Origin: Heterohyrax brucei
Taxonomy: Eukaryota > Chordata > Mammalia > Hyracoidea > Procaviidae
Direction of reading: 5' to 3'
Length of the DNA: 64,000 nt
NCBI GenBank assembly: GCA_028571685.1
Contig: CM053141.1
Location: 77,361,833-77,425,832, forward strand
A model generated the notes under the pieces. That model saw only the letters and a program-made list of their open reading frames with translations. It was not told the DNA's origin and did not search any database. The translations under genes and the position numbers were made by a program. Shown one piece after another: positions 1 to 10,409 of the stretch. Position 1 is the first letter of the stretch. The number at the start of each line of letters is the position of its first letter.

Positions 1-698
1 TCCTACTTTCAAGATTAAGGGAGTGCTTGTCTCTTGTGGCAAAATTTTATCCTTAACACCTACGCATTGGACTGTTGGTGTATTTTGCTTTCATATGAAT
101 AGACTGCTTTCCAGCTTCTGCCTGGGGTCAGCAGCAACAGTGAATTTTCCAGTGAACATCTCTTAAGTCAAGCTAACCATCCATTGGTTTAGGCCCTCTG
201 AGCTCTAGCTCTATGCCAAGATAAATTTCCAGGAGGTTATAGGACTGGACCACTTTAACCACACTTGCCACTAAAATATTTTCGCTGAGTTATGACTTAA
301 CAAACAACTTGTCATTTGTGTTTACTGCAGATCATTGTAAGAAATGGCCACAAGAAAATCACTTCTTCATTTTGTGTAAGCCACTTTTCAGTCTGCATTG
401 CCATTTATATAAAAATCAATTCAACATAAACCTCCCTGAGTTTATTGCCAGATGAAAACAAGTCTCTAGCAGAGAATTCACTTGCTTCCTTTTATCAGAC
501 ACTGAAAACTATAAAACTCAGTATCTCTCCCCTTTTCCTTTGGTTCCTGTGAGGCTTCAAGTTGCATTTAGTGCTTGGTTGCAGCAGTTCTCCTTAGCCT
601 GAAATTCGGACGTGCCCATGTCCCCTCCCTTCTGATTTGTAGCCTGTGATCAAGGATCTCTATTTCATGGTTCTAATGCATGTGTCTTCCTTAAGCCA
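1..698. other. Unassigned non-coding sequence
   Basis: I see no convincing open frame, RNA gene or recognisable repeat here. The sequence is moderately AT-rich and ends against an AfroSINE. Confidence 0.5.
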
Positions 699-886
699 TT
701 TGCCATTGAGACAATTCCGACTTACAGCAACCGTATGTGTGTCAGGGAAGAACTGTGTTCCTTAGGGTTTTCAGTGGCTGAATGGTAGAATGCCAGGCCA
801 TTCTTTTGAGGCACCTCTAGGTAAATTTGAACTCCCAAACCTTTAATTAGCAGTTGAATAGATTCAGTGTTTGTACCACCCAAGGA
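699..886 (-). mobile_element. AfroSINE, long form (minus strand)
   Basis: Read on the minus strand, a tRNA-Asn-like head (near 886) is followed by the long-form middle segment and the tail related to GAGTCGGAAT..GACTCGACGGCA near 701-720. It is diverged, so it is an old copy. No clear target-site duplication was found. Confidence 0.75.
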
Positions 887-1995
887 TGATCAGAATCCAC
901 GGCACTTGGCTTGGCAAGGATGCCTGTGTCTTCTTGGTAACGTTTAAGCTTGGGCAGTGGACTGGACATGAAACTACAGAGGCACCCAATCCTAACTGCC
1001 AAATGTTTCTGGGGAATAAGATGAAAATCTTGTACATGTTTTAGTAGGATTTTGGACCCCCAGAGGAACCTGAGCCCAAGTAGTAGGATGCAGTGGGGGA
1101 TACTAAGCATCTTGGGAAAATTGTTTCAGAATGAGGGGGTTGAAAAACTGAATGGCCTGATGTGGTGAAAGGTGTGGGAAGCCTGTAGACAAATTTGTAG
1201 CCAGGTGTCTGTTAAAACCATCAGCTCTGAGTTGGAATATATATATACACCTACTTGTGTCTTAGAAAACACAATGTTTGCTGAAATACCCTTATATAGC
1301 AAAGTCATCAAAGCAGTATTTATTGGTACTTTTTTATTTCCTGCTCATTATCAAATCAAAGGTAAGTGGTTGAGTTACGAACACTTCTATTAAATAAACT
1401 GACAGGGTAGTTTGTTTTTAATGGTCCTGACTGGTCTTCTGTCTTCTGTGTTTCAACCTTTTGTCTGCAAACCCCTGCCCCTGCTTTTGGGTTCCAAAGT
1501 TGTTTTCACTGTATTACTTGAGCCATCTCCATGCCGTTCAGGTCAAATTTCCACTTGTAAACTTCTACATTTACTCCAGTGTGGCTTTCCTTACACCTTC
1601 TTTCGTGGTCTTGGATTTTTCAATTACCTTTTAGGTTCTTCTTCCTTTTTCCCTCCTCTATGGGCAACTCAGGTATAGAAAACCTATAGCAGATCCATCT
1701 TTCTGACTAATAGTATCACACATTCGTAAGAGCTATCACCCCCGTAGAAAGGGCTAAACATGTCCCCAAATATCATATGAAATTCTTGATCCTTGTGATG
1801 TGGTCAGAACTATGGATGTATGAGCAAACTTTGGTGGCATAGTGGTTAAGTTTTGTGGACATGTGAACACTAAGCACTTTTTTGTACCTCCAGCCTAAGA
1901 TCTGTCTGAGAGGAAAACTCACCTCAGGCTCTTAAATCAGTGTAGCCCTGCAGAAACATAAGGGGAGCTACAAATGCAAACCACACGTGCCACTT
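887..1995. other. Unassigned non-coding sequence
   Basis: No gene is supported. Several short frames are present but lack coding features. Around 1830-1850 there is a short match to an AfroSINE head (GTGGCATAGTGGTTAAG), too brief to call as an element. Confidence 0.45.
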
Positions 1996-2008
1996 TAAAT
2001 TGCCTAAT

Positions 2009-2218
2009 TGTTGTTGCTGTTAACTTGCCATCGAGTCAAGTCCAGCTCATAGCAACTCCATTTGTGTTGAGTGGAACTGCTCCATAGTATTTTCAAGGCT
2101 GTGAGCTTTTGGAAGCCAATTGGCAGGCTTGTTTTCCCATAGACCTCAGGGTGGGTTCAGTCTGCCAGTCTTCAATTAGCAGCTCCAGGCTTAACCATTT
2201 GTGACACCCTGGAGCTCC
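2009..2218 (-). mobile_element. AfroSINE with middle insert (minus strand)
   Basis: This is an AfroSINE of about 210 bp with the extra middle segment that the short form lacks. It is flanked by a perfect 13-bp target-site duplication TAAATTGCCTAAT at 1996-2008 and 2219-2231, which fixes both ends. The duplication shows insertion by target-primed reverse transcription. Confidence 0.88.
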
Positions 2219-2238
2219 TAAATTGCCTAATAGCTGTA

Positions 2239-2392
2239 TTGTTTGTTGTTATGTACTGTCTAACCCGTTCTGACTTGTAGGGATTCTGTAGGACAGAGTA
2301 GGACTGCCCCACGGGGTTCTAAGGAGTGGTTGGTGGATTTGAACTTCTCATTTGTGGGTTAGCAGTCAAGCTCTTAACCACCATCATAGCCA
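2239..2392 (-). mobile_element. AfroSINE, short form (minus strand)
   Basis: A second minus-strand AfroSINE lies just after the previous one. The tail-derived motif (CCCGTTCTGACTTGTAG) lies to the left and the head (GCAGTCAAGCTCTTAACCACC) to the right. It lacks the middle insert. Confidence 0.82.
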
Positions 2393-2427
2393 GATTAAAA
2401 ACAAAAAACATAGAAACAGGTAAAATT

Positions 2428-2440
2428 CATTTTAATAATA
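2428..2440. repeat. Target-site duplication, 3' side of full-length L1
   Basis: CATTTTAATAATA is repeated perfectly at 9615-9627 and brackets the L1. Together with the A-rich tail (T-rich on the plus strand) it defines the insertion boundary. Confidence 0.88.
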
Positions 2441-3427
2441 TATATATTTTTAATTTTTATTTTTATTTAACATGACTGAGTGAAAATGTACATTCACGTA
2501 TAAATTTACATGCCCACCTATATGCAGCTTCCACTGCTCTCCCTGTCCGGTGACTGCACACTATTCCTCTCTGCTCCATACATGTCTCATCCTCCCAACA
2601 GCCTCCTTTCCCCTCCCCTCCATCCACCCCCCTTCCTCCAGCCAAAGGTCAGCAAGATGATATCCTATAGATGTATAGAACCATAAAGTGCTTCCAATAT
2701 ATGGTCACTCTGCATTGTCAAGTCCAATCCATTCCTGTACAAAGAGTGGAACTTCGTTATAATTTATGGGAAAGGGCAGCATCAGGGCTGGGGGCCATGC
2801 TCTCAGAGGAACCCCCAAACCGCTGGACCACCAGTTGAGGTCTTTTAGTGGAGATCTCGTGATGCACCCCTTTTTATTTTTGTGGTGCCAGTGAGACTCC
2901 TCTCTGTGAGCTCCATCGTGGCTGTCACTGGTGGTGGCCAGGCAAGTCGATGTAGGCACCCACTCTTGTGGGTCTCTCTGTCTTCTCGGTTGTCTTTACC
3001 GCATGTCATTTTGGTCCTCGGTGAGCATCCGTTCCTGCTGAGTTGGGACCATTTGCTGTGTCCTTGGATGGCAGCTTGGCAGCTTTTAAGACCCCAGACG
3101 CCACTCACCAATGTGGGGTGCAGAGAGCTCTCTTACCAAAACGCTAGTTGTGCCAATTGACCTGGAATTCTCCTAAGAGCATGGTCCCCCACCCCCCACC
3201 CCAGCTACTCTATCTTTGCAGCATTGAGTTAAGATGGAAGGAGTACTCAAGTTATGCTGAAGTCCACTTAATGTTGTTCTTGTTCCTAATGTGTGCTGTC
3301 ACCACTTTCTCCCAACTAGATTTCTAGTAACTATCTAAACTAAACCATTCCCCCTCACCCCCTCCCTCCCTTCCCTTGCAGCTGTCAAAGAGTCTTTTCT
3401 TCTATACACAAGTCAGTTTTTGAGATC
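2441..3427 (-). other. L1 3'UTR and A-rich tail
   Basis: This is about 990 bp downstream of the ORF2 stop. The same 3'UTR occurs at 20737-21736 and, truncated, at 47391-48027, so it marks one L1 subfamily group. The 3' end is an A-rich tail, interrupted by T residues, at about 2441-2468. Confidence 0.85.
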
Positions 3428-6400
3428 TTATCGTAGAGGTCTCATACAGTATTTGTCCTCTTGTCGCTGACTACTTTCACTCAACATAATGTCTTCCAGT
3501 TGAAACCAGGTTAGGAGATGTTTCCTGGAATCATCGTTATTCTTTATCATTGCGTAGTGCTCCATTGAGTATATGTACCATAGTTTACCTATCCATTCTT
3601 CTATTGTTGGGCATCTGGGTTGATTCCATCTTTTTGCTATCGTGGACTGTGCTGCGATAAGCATTCTGGTGCATGTGTCCATTGGTGTGAAAGGCCTTGA
3701 TTCTGTAGGATATATTCCAAGTAGTGGAATTACTGGGTCAAATGGTATATCAATATCCATTTTTTTAAGGAAGCGCCAGATTGCCTTCCAAAGAGGCTGG
3801 ACGATTTTGCAACCCCACCAACAGTGTAGGAGGGTTCCACTTTCTCCACAGCCTCTCCAGCATTTGTTGTTTTGTGTTTTCTGGATCATGGCCAATCTTG
3901 TTGGGGTGAGATGGTATCTCATTGTTGTCTTGATTTGAATTTCTTTAATAACTGAAGATCATGAACATGTCTGCATGTGTTTTTTGGCTGCCTGGATCTC
4001 CTCTTTAGTGAAGTGTCTGTCCATCTCCTTTGCCCATCGCTTAATTGGATGGTTTATCTTCTTCTTATTGATATCTTGTAGTATCTTATAGATTATGGAG
4101 ATCAGGCGTCGGTCTGACGTAGAGATGCCAAATATTTTTTCCCATTCTGTGGGTGTTCTTTTAATTCTATTAACAAAGTCTTTGGATGAGCAAAAGTGTT
4201 TGATTCTTAATAGTTCCCATTTATCTATTTTCTCTTCTGTTGATTGAGGTTTCTTTGACAGATTTTGGAGTCTGTCCTCATTGTGTATTAAAACTTCCAT
4301 TGTTGTTCCTACCTTTTCTTGGATGAGCTTTATCGTTTTAGGTTTGATATTTAGGTCTTTTATCCAGTTGGAGTTAGTTTTTGTATAAAGTGTAAGATAT
4401 GGATCTTGATTCAGTTTATTGCAGATGGATAACCAATTTTGCCAGCACCATTTGTTGAAGATACTGTTTTTACCCCAGTTTAATGTCTTATGGGCTTTGT
4501 TGAAGATCAACTGTTCATAGGCAGATGGTGTCATCTCTGGGGTCTCAATTCTGTTCCATTGATCCACCTGTCTGTTCTTGTACCAGTACTAGGCTGTTTT
4601 GACCACTGTGGCAGTGTAGTATGTTCTAAGGTCGGGTAATGAGAGGCTTCCCAGTGTGTTCTTCTTCTTTAGTAGTACCTTACTTATCTGGGGCTTCTTC
4701 CCTTTCCAAATAAAATTGGTGATTTGTTTCTCCATCTCATTAAAAAATGATGCTGGAACTTGTATTGGGATTGCATTATATAAATAAATTGCTTTGGGTA
4801 AAATAGACATTTTCACAATGTTAAGTCTTCCTATCCATGAGCAGGGTAGGTTTTTCCATTTATCTAAGTCTCTCTTAGTTTCTTGTAGTAAGGTCTTGTA
4901 GTTCTCTTTGTAAAGGTCTGTTGTTTCTCTGGTTAGATTAATTCCTAGGTACTTTATCTTCTTAGGGGCTATCGTAAATGGTATTGATTTGATAATTTCC
5001 TCCTTAACAGCCTCGTTGTTGGTATAAAGGAATCCTACTGATTTACTGATGTTTATCTTGTATCCTGAGACTTTGCTGAACTCTTCTATCCAGTTCGAGT
5101 AGCTTACTTATAGATTCCTTGGGGTTCTCTGCATATACAATCATATCATCTGCGAACAGGGAGATTTTAACTTCCTCTTTGCCGATGCAGATGCCCTTTA
5201 TTTCTTTGTCTTGTCTAATTGCTCTGGCTAGAACTTCTAGCACAATGTCGAATAGGAGAGGTGAGAGTGGGCATCCTTGTCTAGTTTCTGATCTCAAGGG
5301 AAAGTCTTTCAGTCTGTCTCCATTCAGGATGATGTGGGCAATTGGCTTTGTATAAATGGCCCTTATTGTGTTGAGGAATTTGCCGTCTATGCCTATTTTG
5401 CTAAGAGTTTTTAACATGAATCGGTGTTGGACTTTATCAAATGCCTTTTCGGCATCAATGGACAAAATCAGGTGATCTTTGTCTTTTGTGTTATTTATGT
5501 GGTTAATCACATTAATTGTTTTCCTGATGTTGAACCAGCCTTGCATCCCTGGTATGAATCCCACTTGGTCATGATGGATTATTTTCTTGATATGTTGTTG
5601 TATTCTGTTGGCAAGAATTTTCTTGAAGATTTTTGCATCTAGGTTCATGAGTGATATCGGTCTGTAGTTCTCTGTCTTTGTTGGATCTTTCCCTGGCTTA
5701 GGTATTAGGGTTATGCTGGCTTCATAGAATGAGTTTGGAAGTATTCCATCCCTTTCTATAGTGTGAAATAGTCTCAGTAGTATTGGGGATAACTCTTCTC
5801 TAAATGCTTGGTAGAATTCTGCTGTGAAGCCATCTGGGACCAGACTTTTTTGGGTTGGCAGTGTTTTGATGACCTTTTCAATCTCTTCCTTTGTGATGGG
5901 TTTATTAAGTTGTTCTGCTTCACGTTGTGATAATTTGGGTAGGTGGTATGAGTCAAGGAATTGGTCCATTTCCCCTAGGTTTTCAAATTTGTTAGAGTAC
6001 AGTCTTTCATAGTATTCTGTTATGATATTTTTGATTTCTGTTGCATCTGTGGTGACAACTCCCCTGTCATTTCTCATTTGGGTTATTTGTTTCCTTTCCT
6101 GCTTTTCTTTAGTAAGTTTAGCCAGTGGTTTATCAATTTTGTTGATCTTTTCAAAAAATCAGCTTTTGGTCTTTTCAATTGTTTTTCTATTCTCTAATTC
6201 ATTTAGCTCTGCACTAATCTTCATGATCTCATTTCTTCCGGTGCCTGAGGGGTTCCTCTGTTGTTCTCTTTCTACTTGTTGAAGCTGTAGAGTTAGTTCC
6301 TTGATTTGGTTTCTTTCTTCCTTCCAGATGTGTGCATTTATGGAGATAAACAGACCTCTGAGCACTGCTTTGGCTGTATGCCATAGGTTCTGGTAGGAAG

Positions 6401-7233
6401 TGTTTTCGTTCTCAATGGAATCCATGAATTTCTTTAATTCATCCTTGATTTCCTCTATAACCCATGTTTTTTTTTTTGAGCAAGATGTTGTTCAGTTTCC
6501 AAGAGTTCCACTTTCTATCTATGTTTTCTCTGCTATTGATTTCAACTTTGATGGCTTTATGATCTGAGAAGATGCTTTGCATTAATTCAGTGGCATGGAT
6601 TTTGTTGAGCATTGCATTATGGCCTATCACGTGGTCAATTCTGGAGAATGTTCCATGTGCACTGGAGAAGAAGGTGTAGTTGTCTGCCGATGGGTGGAAA
6701 GTTCTGTATATATCAGTGAGGTTTAGTTGGTTAATTGTGTCAATGAGGTCTTCTGTATCTTTACTGAGCTTTTGTCTAGATGATCTGTCTAGTAATGAGA
6801 GTGGAACTATTATTGTGGAGTCATCTAACTCTCTTTTGAGCATAGTCAGTTTTTCTTCGACATATTTAGGTGCTCTGACATTAGGTGCATAAATATTTAA
6901 TATAGTTAAGTCTTGCTTGTGTACTGAACCTTTCAGCAATAAATAGTGTCCATCTTTGTCCATGATGGTGGATTTGACATTAAAATTGATTTTGTCTGAG
7001 ATTAGAATTGCCACCCCTGCTTTTCTTTGTTCATTGTTAATTTGATATATATTCTTCCATCCTTTAATTTTCAGTTTGTTCCTGTCTTTAGGTCTCAAGT
7101 GAGTTTCTTGTAGACAACATATGGATGGGTCGTGTCTTTTGATCCAAGATGATACTCGGTGTCTCTTTACTGGAGTGTTCAATCCATTCACATTCAATGT
7201 AATTATTGATAGGTATGTGTTCACTGCTGCCAT
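3428..7233 (-). pseudogene. L1 ORF2 (endonuclease-reverse transcriptase), disabled
   Basis: ORF2p nicks target DNA and reverse-transcribes L1 RNA at the nick. The ATG at 7233 opens an APE-type endonuclease with N14 (LNVNGLN), E43 (QETHL), Y115 (IYAPN) and a late SDHKAI block. The reverse transcriptase follows, with [24 protein letters not shown] and FADD, and near the C-terminus is a zinc knuckle of form C-x3-C-x7-H-x4-C. The span matches about 1,270 codons, the usual L1 length. Lesions are a frameshift at the T11 run 6467-6477, a Trp-to-TGA stop at 6159-6161, a one-base frameshift near 5090, a Trp-to-TAG stop at 4589-4591 and an Arg-to-TGA stop near 3959-3961. In addition, GDFNT is missing from the endonuclease at the 6803/6804 junction. 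Confidence 0.93.
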
Positions 7234-7654
7234 TGTGATATGTTTATTTTTATGTTGATGTTTTCTCTGTTGTTCTTATTAGTCTGTTCTGGGACACCCT
7301 TTTTTGTGAGTTGATTTTTCACCTTTTTCAGAGCTGGTTTTATAGTTGTTGAGACTCGTGTGTTAGATTTCTTGAAATGGTATCATACATCTTTGTTGTG
7401 CTTTACAGTTGCCCCTATGAACCCCCTTAATAAACTATTTATAAACCCAATTTTAATTACTACCAGTCTTGTCATCTTCCTCTCCATCTGGAAGGACTAT
7501 AACGACTGTAGTACATCCCTCTTTTATTATGATGACACCATAGTTTTCATGATGATCACTGGATTGCTTCTTTCCAAATCAAAGCTGTGATTTACTTTGG
7601 AGCCTTCCCTAAATGAGTAGAGTATTGAGTAGTGTGACGTTCTAAAATATAAAG
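7234..7654 (-). other. L1 inter-ORF spacer (421 bp)
   Basis: This is the sequence between the ORF1 stop (7655-7657) and the ORF2 ATG (7233). It has no open frame on the element strand that could extend either ORF. It is far longer than the 63-bp spacer of human L1. Confidence 0.8.
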
Positions 7655-8566
7655 TTAGCGGTTTCGTTCTTCTAAGCTAAAGCCAAGAACTTCTTTCAGT
7701 ATTTCTTGTAGTTTGGGTTTGCTTTTTACAAAGTCTCTGAGTTTCTGTTTATCTGGGAATGTCTTAATTTCATTTTCATATTTGAAAGATAGTTTTGCAG
7801 GATATATAATTCTTGGTTGGAAGTTCTTCTCCTTCAAGACTTTGAGTGTGTCGTGCCACTGTCTCTGTGCCAGCATGGTTTCTGCTGAGAAATCTGACGA
7901 GAGCCTACAGGGTTTCCCTCTGAATGTTAGCTTTGCCTTGAGTCTTGCTGCCTTTGAGAGTTGCTGCTTATGTTTCATTTTGTTAAGCTTGGTTATAATA
8001 TGTCTTGGAGCCTTTCTTTTGAGATCTATATTGGGTGGCGTACAATATGCATCTGAGCTGTCTATATTCTCTTTCTTCATGATTTCTGGGAAGTTTTCTT
8101 TCAGCAGCTCAGCAACAATACTCTCTGTGTTCTCAGATGTCTCACCCTGTTCAGGGACTCCAATTAATCGAAGGTTGTTCCTCTTAATAGAGTCCCACAT
8201 GCTTCTTAATGTTTCTTCATTTTTCTTGTTTCTTTTTTCTGATTTCTGCTCACAGACGCTGGCATCAGTAGCTCTGTCTTCCAAGTCAGAAATTCGTTTT
8301 TCCATTTGTTCCATTCTGTTTTCTTGGCTTTGCATGGCAGTTTCTATGTCTTTGATTTTCTTCTTGATCTGTTGGATTTCAGAGTACTGGTGTTCCGTCA
8401 CATCGAACAACTTGCTTAATTTTTCATTTTGTTCTGCTGCATTTTGTATAAGGTCTAGAAGGGCTCTGTATATAATCAATTTGTATTCACTTCCTGATGC
8501 TTTCATAAAAGTTTCTTCATCTGGAAAACTCCTTGGTTGCTTTGTTTGGGAGCCTTCTGAAGCCAT
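7655..8566 (-). CDS. L1 ORF1 protein (RNA chaperone), open frame
   Basis: ORF1p coats L1 RNA as a trimer and helps form the retrotransposition particle in the cytoplasm. From the ATG at 8564-8566 the frame is open for 303 codons to a TAA at 7655-7657. The frame stays open further upstream, but only with a GTG at 8711-8713, so the ATG is preferred. Visible domains are an N-terminal region, a coiled coil with heptad-like residues (IQQIKKKIKDIE..MEQMEKRISDLED), an RRM containing NLRLIGVPE, and a C-terminal domain with SAETMLAQRQW, LKEKNFQPRIIYPAKLSF and DKQKLRDFV. Human ORF1p is 338 residues, so this one has a shorter N-terminal part. No stop or frameshift is seen. Whether it is translated is unknown. 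Confidence 0.9.
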   Translation of the reverse strand: MASEGSQTKQPRSFPDEETFMKASGSEYKLIIYRALLDLIQNAAEQNEKLSKLFDVTEHQYSEIQQIKKKIKDIETAMQSQENRMEQMEKRISDLEDRATDASVCEQKSEKRNKKNEETLRSMWDSIKRNNLRLIGVPEQGETSENTESIVAELLKENFPEIMKKENIDSSDAYCTPPNIDLKRKAPRHIITKLNKMKHKQQLSKAARLKAKLTFRGKPCRLSSDFSAETMLAQRQWHDTLKVLKEKNFQPRIIYPAKLSFKYENEIKTFPDKQKLRDFVKSKPKLQEILKEVLGFSLEERNR

Positions 8567-9614
8567 GAGTGATTGCTTGTATGTCACAATTGTCTGTTGC
8601 TTTTGGGTCCCATGTGAGTATATAGAGGCTGGAAGAGGTACTGTGAGGATGGATTGCAAATGTTTCTCTAGGCTGTCTTCAAATGTAAAGCAAAAGGTAT
8701 CTGACCAGTTCACAAGTCAGTTAGGTTTTCAAGTGTAGAGGTCCTTCTTCTCATCTGATAAAGTAAGTGCCACTATATCCAACCCCAGATGTTAACAAAC
8801 TAGTTCAGAATACAGCAATGCTACTGCCCTGGTGGCCTCTGCTGACAGGGCCTAGCCTTAGCCAACACTGGGTTGAGTACTGGTTTTGTTATAGAAAAGT
8901 GCTCTCTTGTGGGCAGGCTCTGGCTCCCAAGCTAAGAATTAGGTCCAGCTGCGGCCACCGTACCCAAGATGGCATCCTCCACACAGGCAGCAGACAGAGG
9001 GGGCTAAAGATGCCCAGAGGCAGTGATTCCTCTGATTCTGTTGCAGGGCCCCCAACGTAGGCGGCACCGTGCAAAATCACTACTTTTCTGTCGGAGAAGC
9101 ACTATCCCGTTTGCAGGCGCTGGCTCCCAGGCTAAGAATGAGGTCCCGCTAAAATCTCGGTACCAGTGGCGTCCCGCACACTGACCGCGGAGCTCCGCAC
9201 AAACCCCACTGAGGCAGCTACAAAACGAAAGGCTCAAAATGGCTAGATTAACAGAGTCCCGAGCCTGGCTCTCAGAATATGGGAATTTCGCCTGCCTATC
9301 CCCCCAGCAGCGCGTCTGAGTCCAGCCGCCGGGCAAGGCCCAGCTCCGTCTGCCAGCCGAGACAGAGGAAAAAAAATGTCAAACTGGTGCGTTTACCTTC
9401 CGTCCGTGAGAGCCGGGACTAGCCAGGAGCGGGAGTCAGCAAAAGAGAGGAGGTTTTTCGCTGAGTGGTATGAAGTCCCAATGAACAGCTCTGTGCCGTG
9501 TCCTGAGGCTGATTAGGTGATCAGAAGGCTCTGTTTGATTGTCAGTTCAGGTCTTGGTTTCCAGAGGGATATAAGGAGACGTGGGCTTAGTCCGCCATCT
9601 TGACTCCACCCCCC
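8567..9614 (-). promoter_or_regulatory. L1 5'UTR with internal promoter
   Basis: This is about 1,050 bp of GC- and CpG-rich sequence upstream of ORF1, unlike the AT-rich flanks. The L1 5'UTR normally contains the element's own pol II promoter. A YY1-like site lies at the extreme 5' end. A 57-bp segment at 8894-8950 recurs at 9094-9150 at an exact 200-bp offset, suggesting a partial monomer-type repeat. Confidence 0.85.
9592..9602 (-). promoter_or_regulatory. YY1-like site at L1 5' end
   Basis: CCGCCATCTTG on the plus strand reads CAAGATGGCGG in element sense, a strong match to the YY1 core. It lies about 13-20 bp inside the element. In human L1 a site at the same place directs accurate transcription initiation. 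Confidence 0.75.
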
Positions 9615-9627
9615 CATTTTAATAATA
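9615..9627. repeat. Target-site duplication, 5' side of full-length L1
   Basis: This is a perfect copy of 2428-2440 (CATTTTAATAATA), abutting the C-run that begins the element on this strand. Confidence 0.88.
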
Positions 9628-9829
9628 CATTTTGTTGACCAGATGTATCCAAAATATCATTTCAATATGTAATCAATATTAAATGACTGTCGATAAGATA
9701 TGTTACCTCCTCATATTTATACTGTCTTTGAAATCTTGTATTTTACACTTTTAATGATACATTTCAGGTGCTCACTAGTCACGTGGCTCCCATATAGGAC
9801 AGCATAGTTCTAGGCCTATATTTTAATAT

Positions 9830-10040
9830 TAGCCTTGAAATTGTGTCACTTTTTCTTAAAGGAGTATTTCTCAGAGTAGAATCTGTAACTCTCTAGTCAG
9901 AGTAAACTGAAATGCTTATTAAAAACGGGGGATTTAAAGACCGACCTCAAACCTACCTAATCATACTCACTAAGGTTAGGACCTAAGAACCTGCATTTTG
10001 AAAGCTCTTCAAATGATTCTCTTGCTTCATCCCTGCTCAG
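9830..10040. repeat. MER5-like DNA transposon relic
   Basis: Segments such as TATTTCTCAGAGTAGAATCT, AAATGCTTATTAAAAA, ACCTAAGAACCTGCATTTTG and CTCTTCAAATGATTCT follow the order of the MER5A consensus as I know it. The copy is diverged and its boundaries are approximate. Confidence 0.4.
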
Positions 10041-10409
10041 GTGTGCAGAAATATGGCACACTGGCCACCCATAAAGTTTTCATATGAAAAAAAAAAATCA
10101 GATGAGTTGTGGATCATCGTTGTTAACAATAATTAACAAATTATGTTATAATTTAGATTACAAAAGTTTCAAAGATAGTTTAGAGAATTCCCATATGCTC
10201 CTTATCCAGCTTCCTCTAATGTTAACATCTTACACAACTGTAGTGCTTTAGTCAAAACTAAGCAATTAACATTAGTGTGATACTATTAACCATAGAATTG
10301 ATTCACATATCCCCGTTTCTTCCACTTGTGTATGCCTGTTTTTCAGTCCTATGATTCAGCCTGGGTTTCCATGTTGCATTGAAATCCATGGACTTAGGAG
10401 TTTACAGTC

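Larger units (their letters stand above)
2441..9614 (-). mobile_element. Full-length L1 LINE (afrotherian type)
   Basis: This is a complete L1 retrotransposon of about 7.17 kb on the minus strand. In element order it has a GC-rich 5'UTR (9614-8567), ORF1 (8566-7655), an inter-ORF spacer (7654-7234), ORF2 (7233-3428), a 3'UTR (3427-2469) and an A-rich tail (about 2468-2441). A perfect 13-bp target-site duplication flanks it. The 5' end starts with a G-run followed by GTGGAGTCAAGATGGCGG, which resembles the YY1-bearing start of mammalian L1s. ORF1 is open, but ORF2 carries frameshifts, nonsense codons and an endonuclease deletion, so this copy cannot retrotranspose itself. Confidence 0.95.

Noticed and set aside
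8567-8713. N-terminal extension of L1 ORF1 to 352 codons
   Set aside because: The extended frame starts with GTG (8711-8713) and has no ATG upstream of 8566. Translation most likely starts at 8566.
7713-8738. A 341-codon open frame on the plus strand covering nearly all of L1 ORF1 in antisense
   Set aside because: It mirrors ORF1, which is A-rich, so the antisense is rich in Phe, Leu, Ser and Cys with few stops. No known domain or start context supports it.
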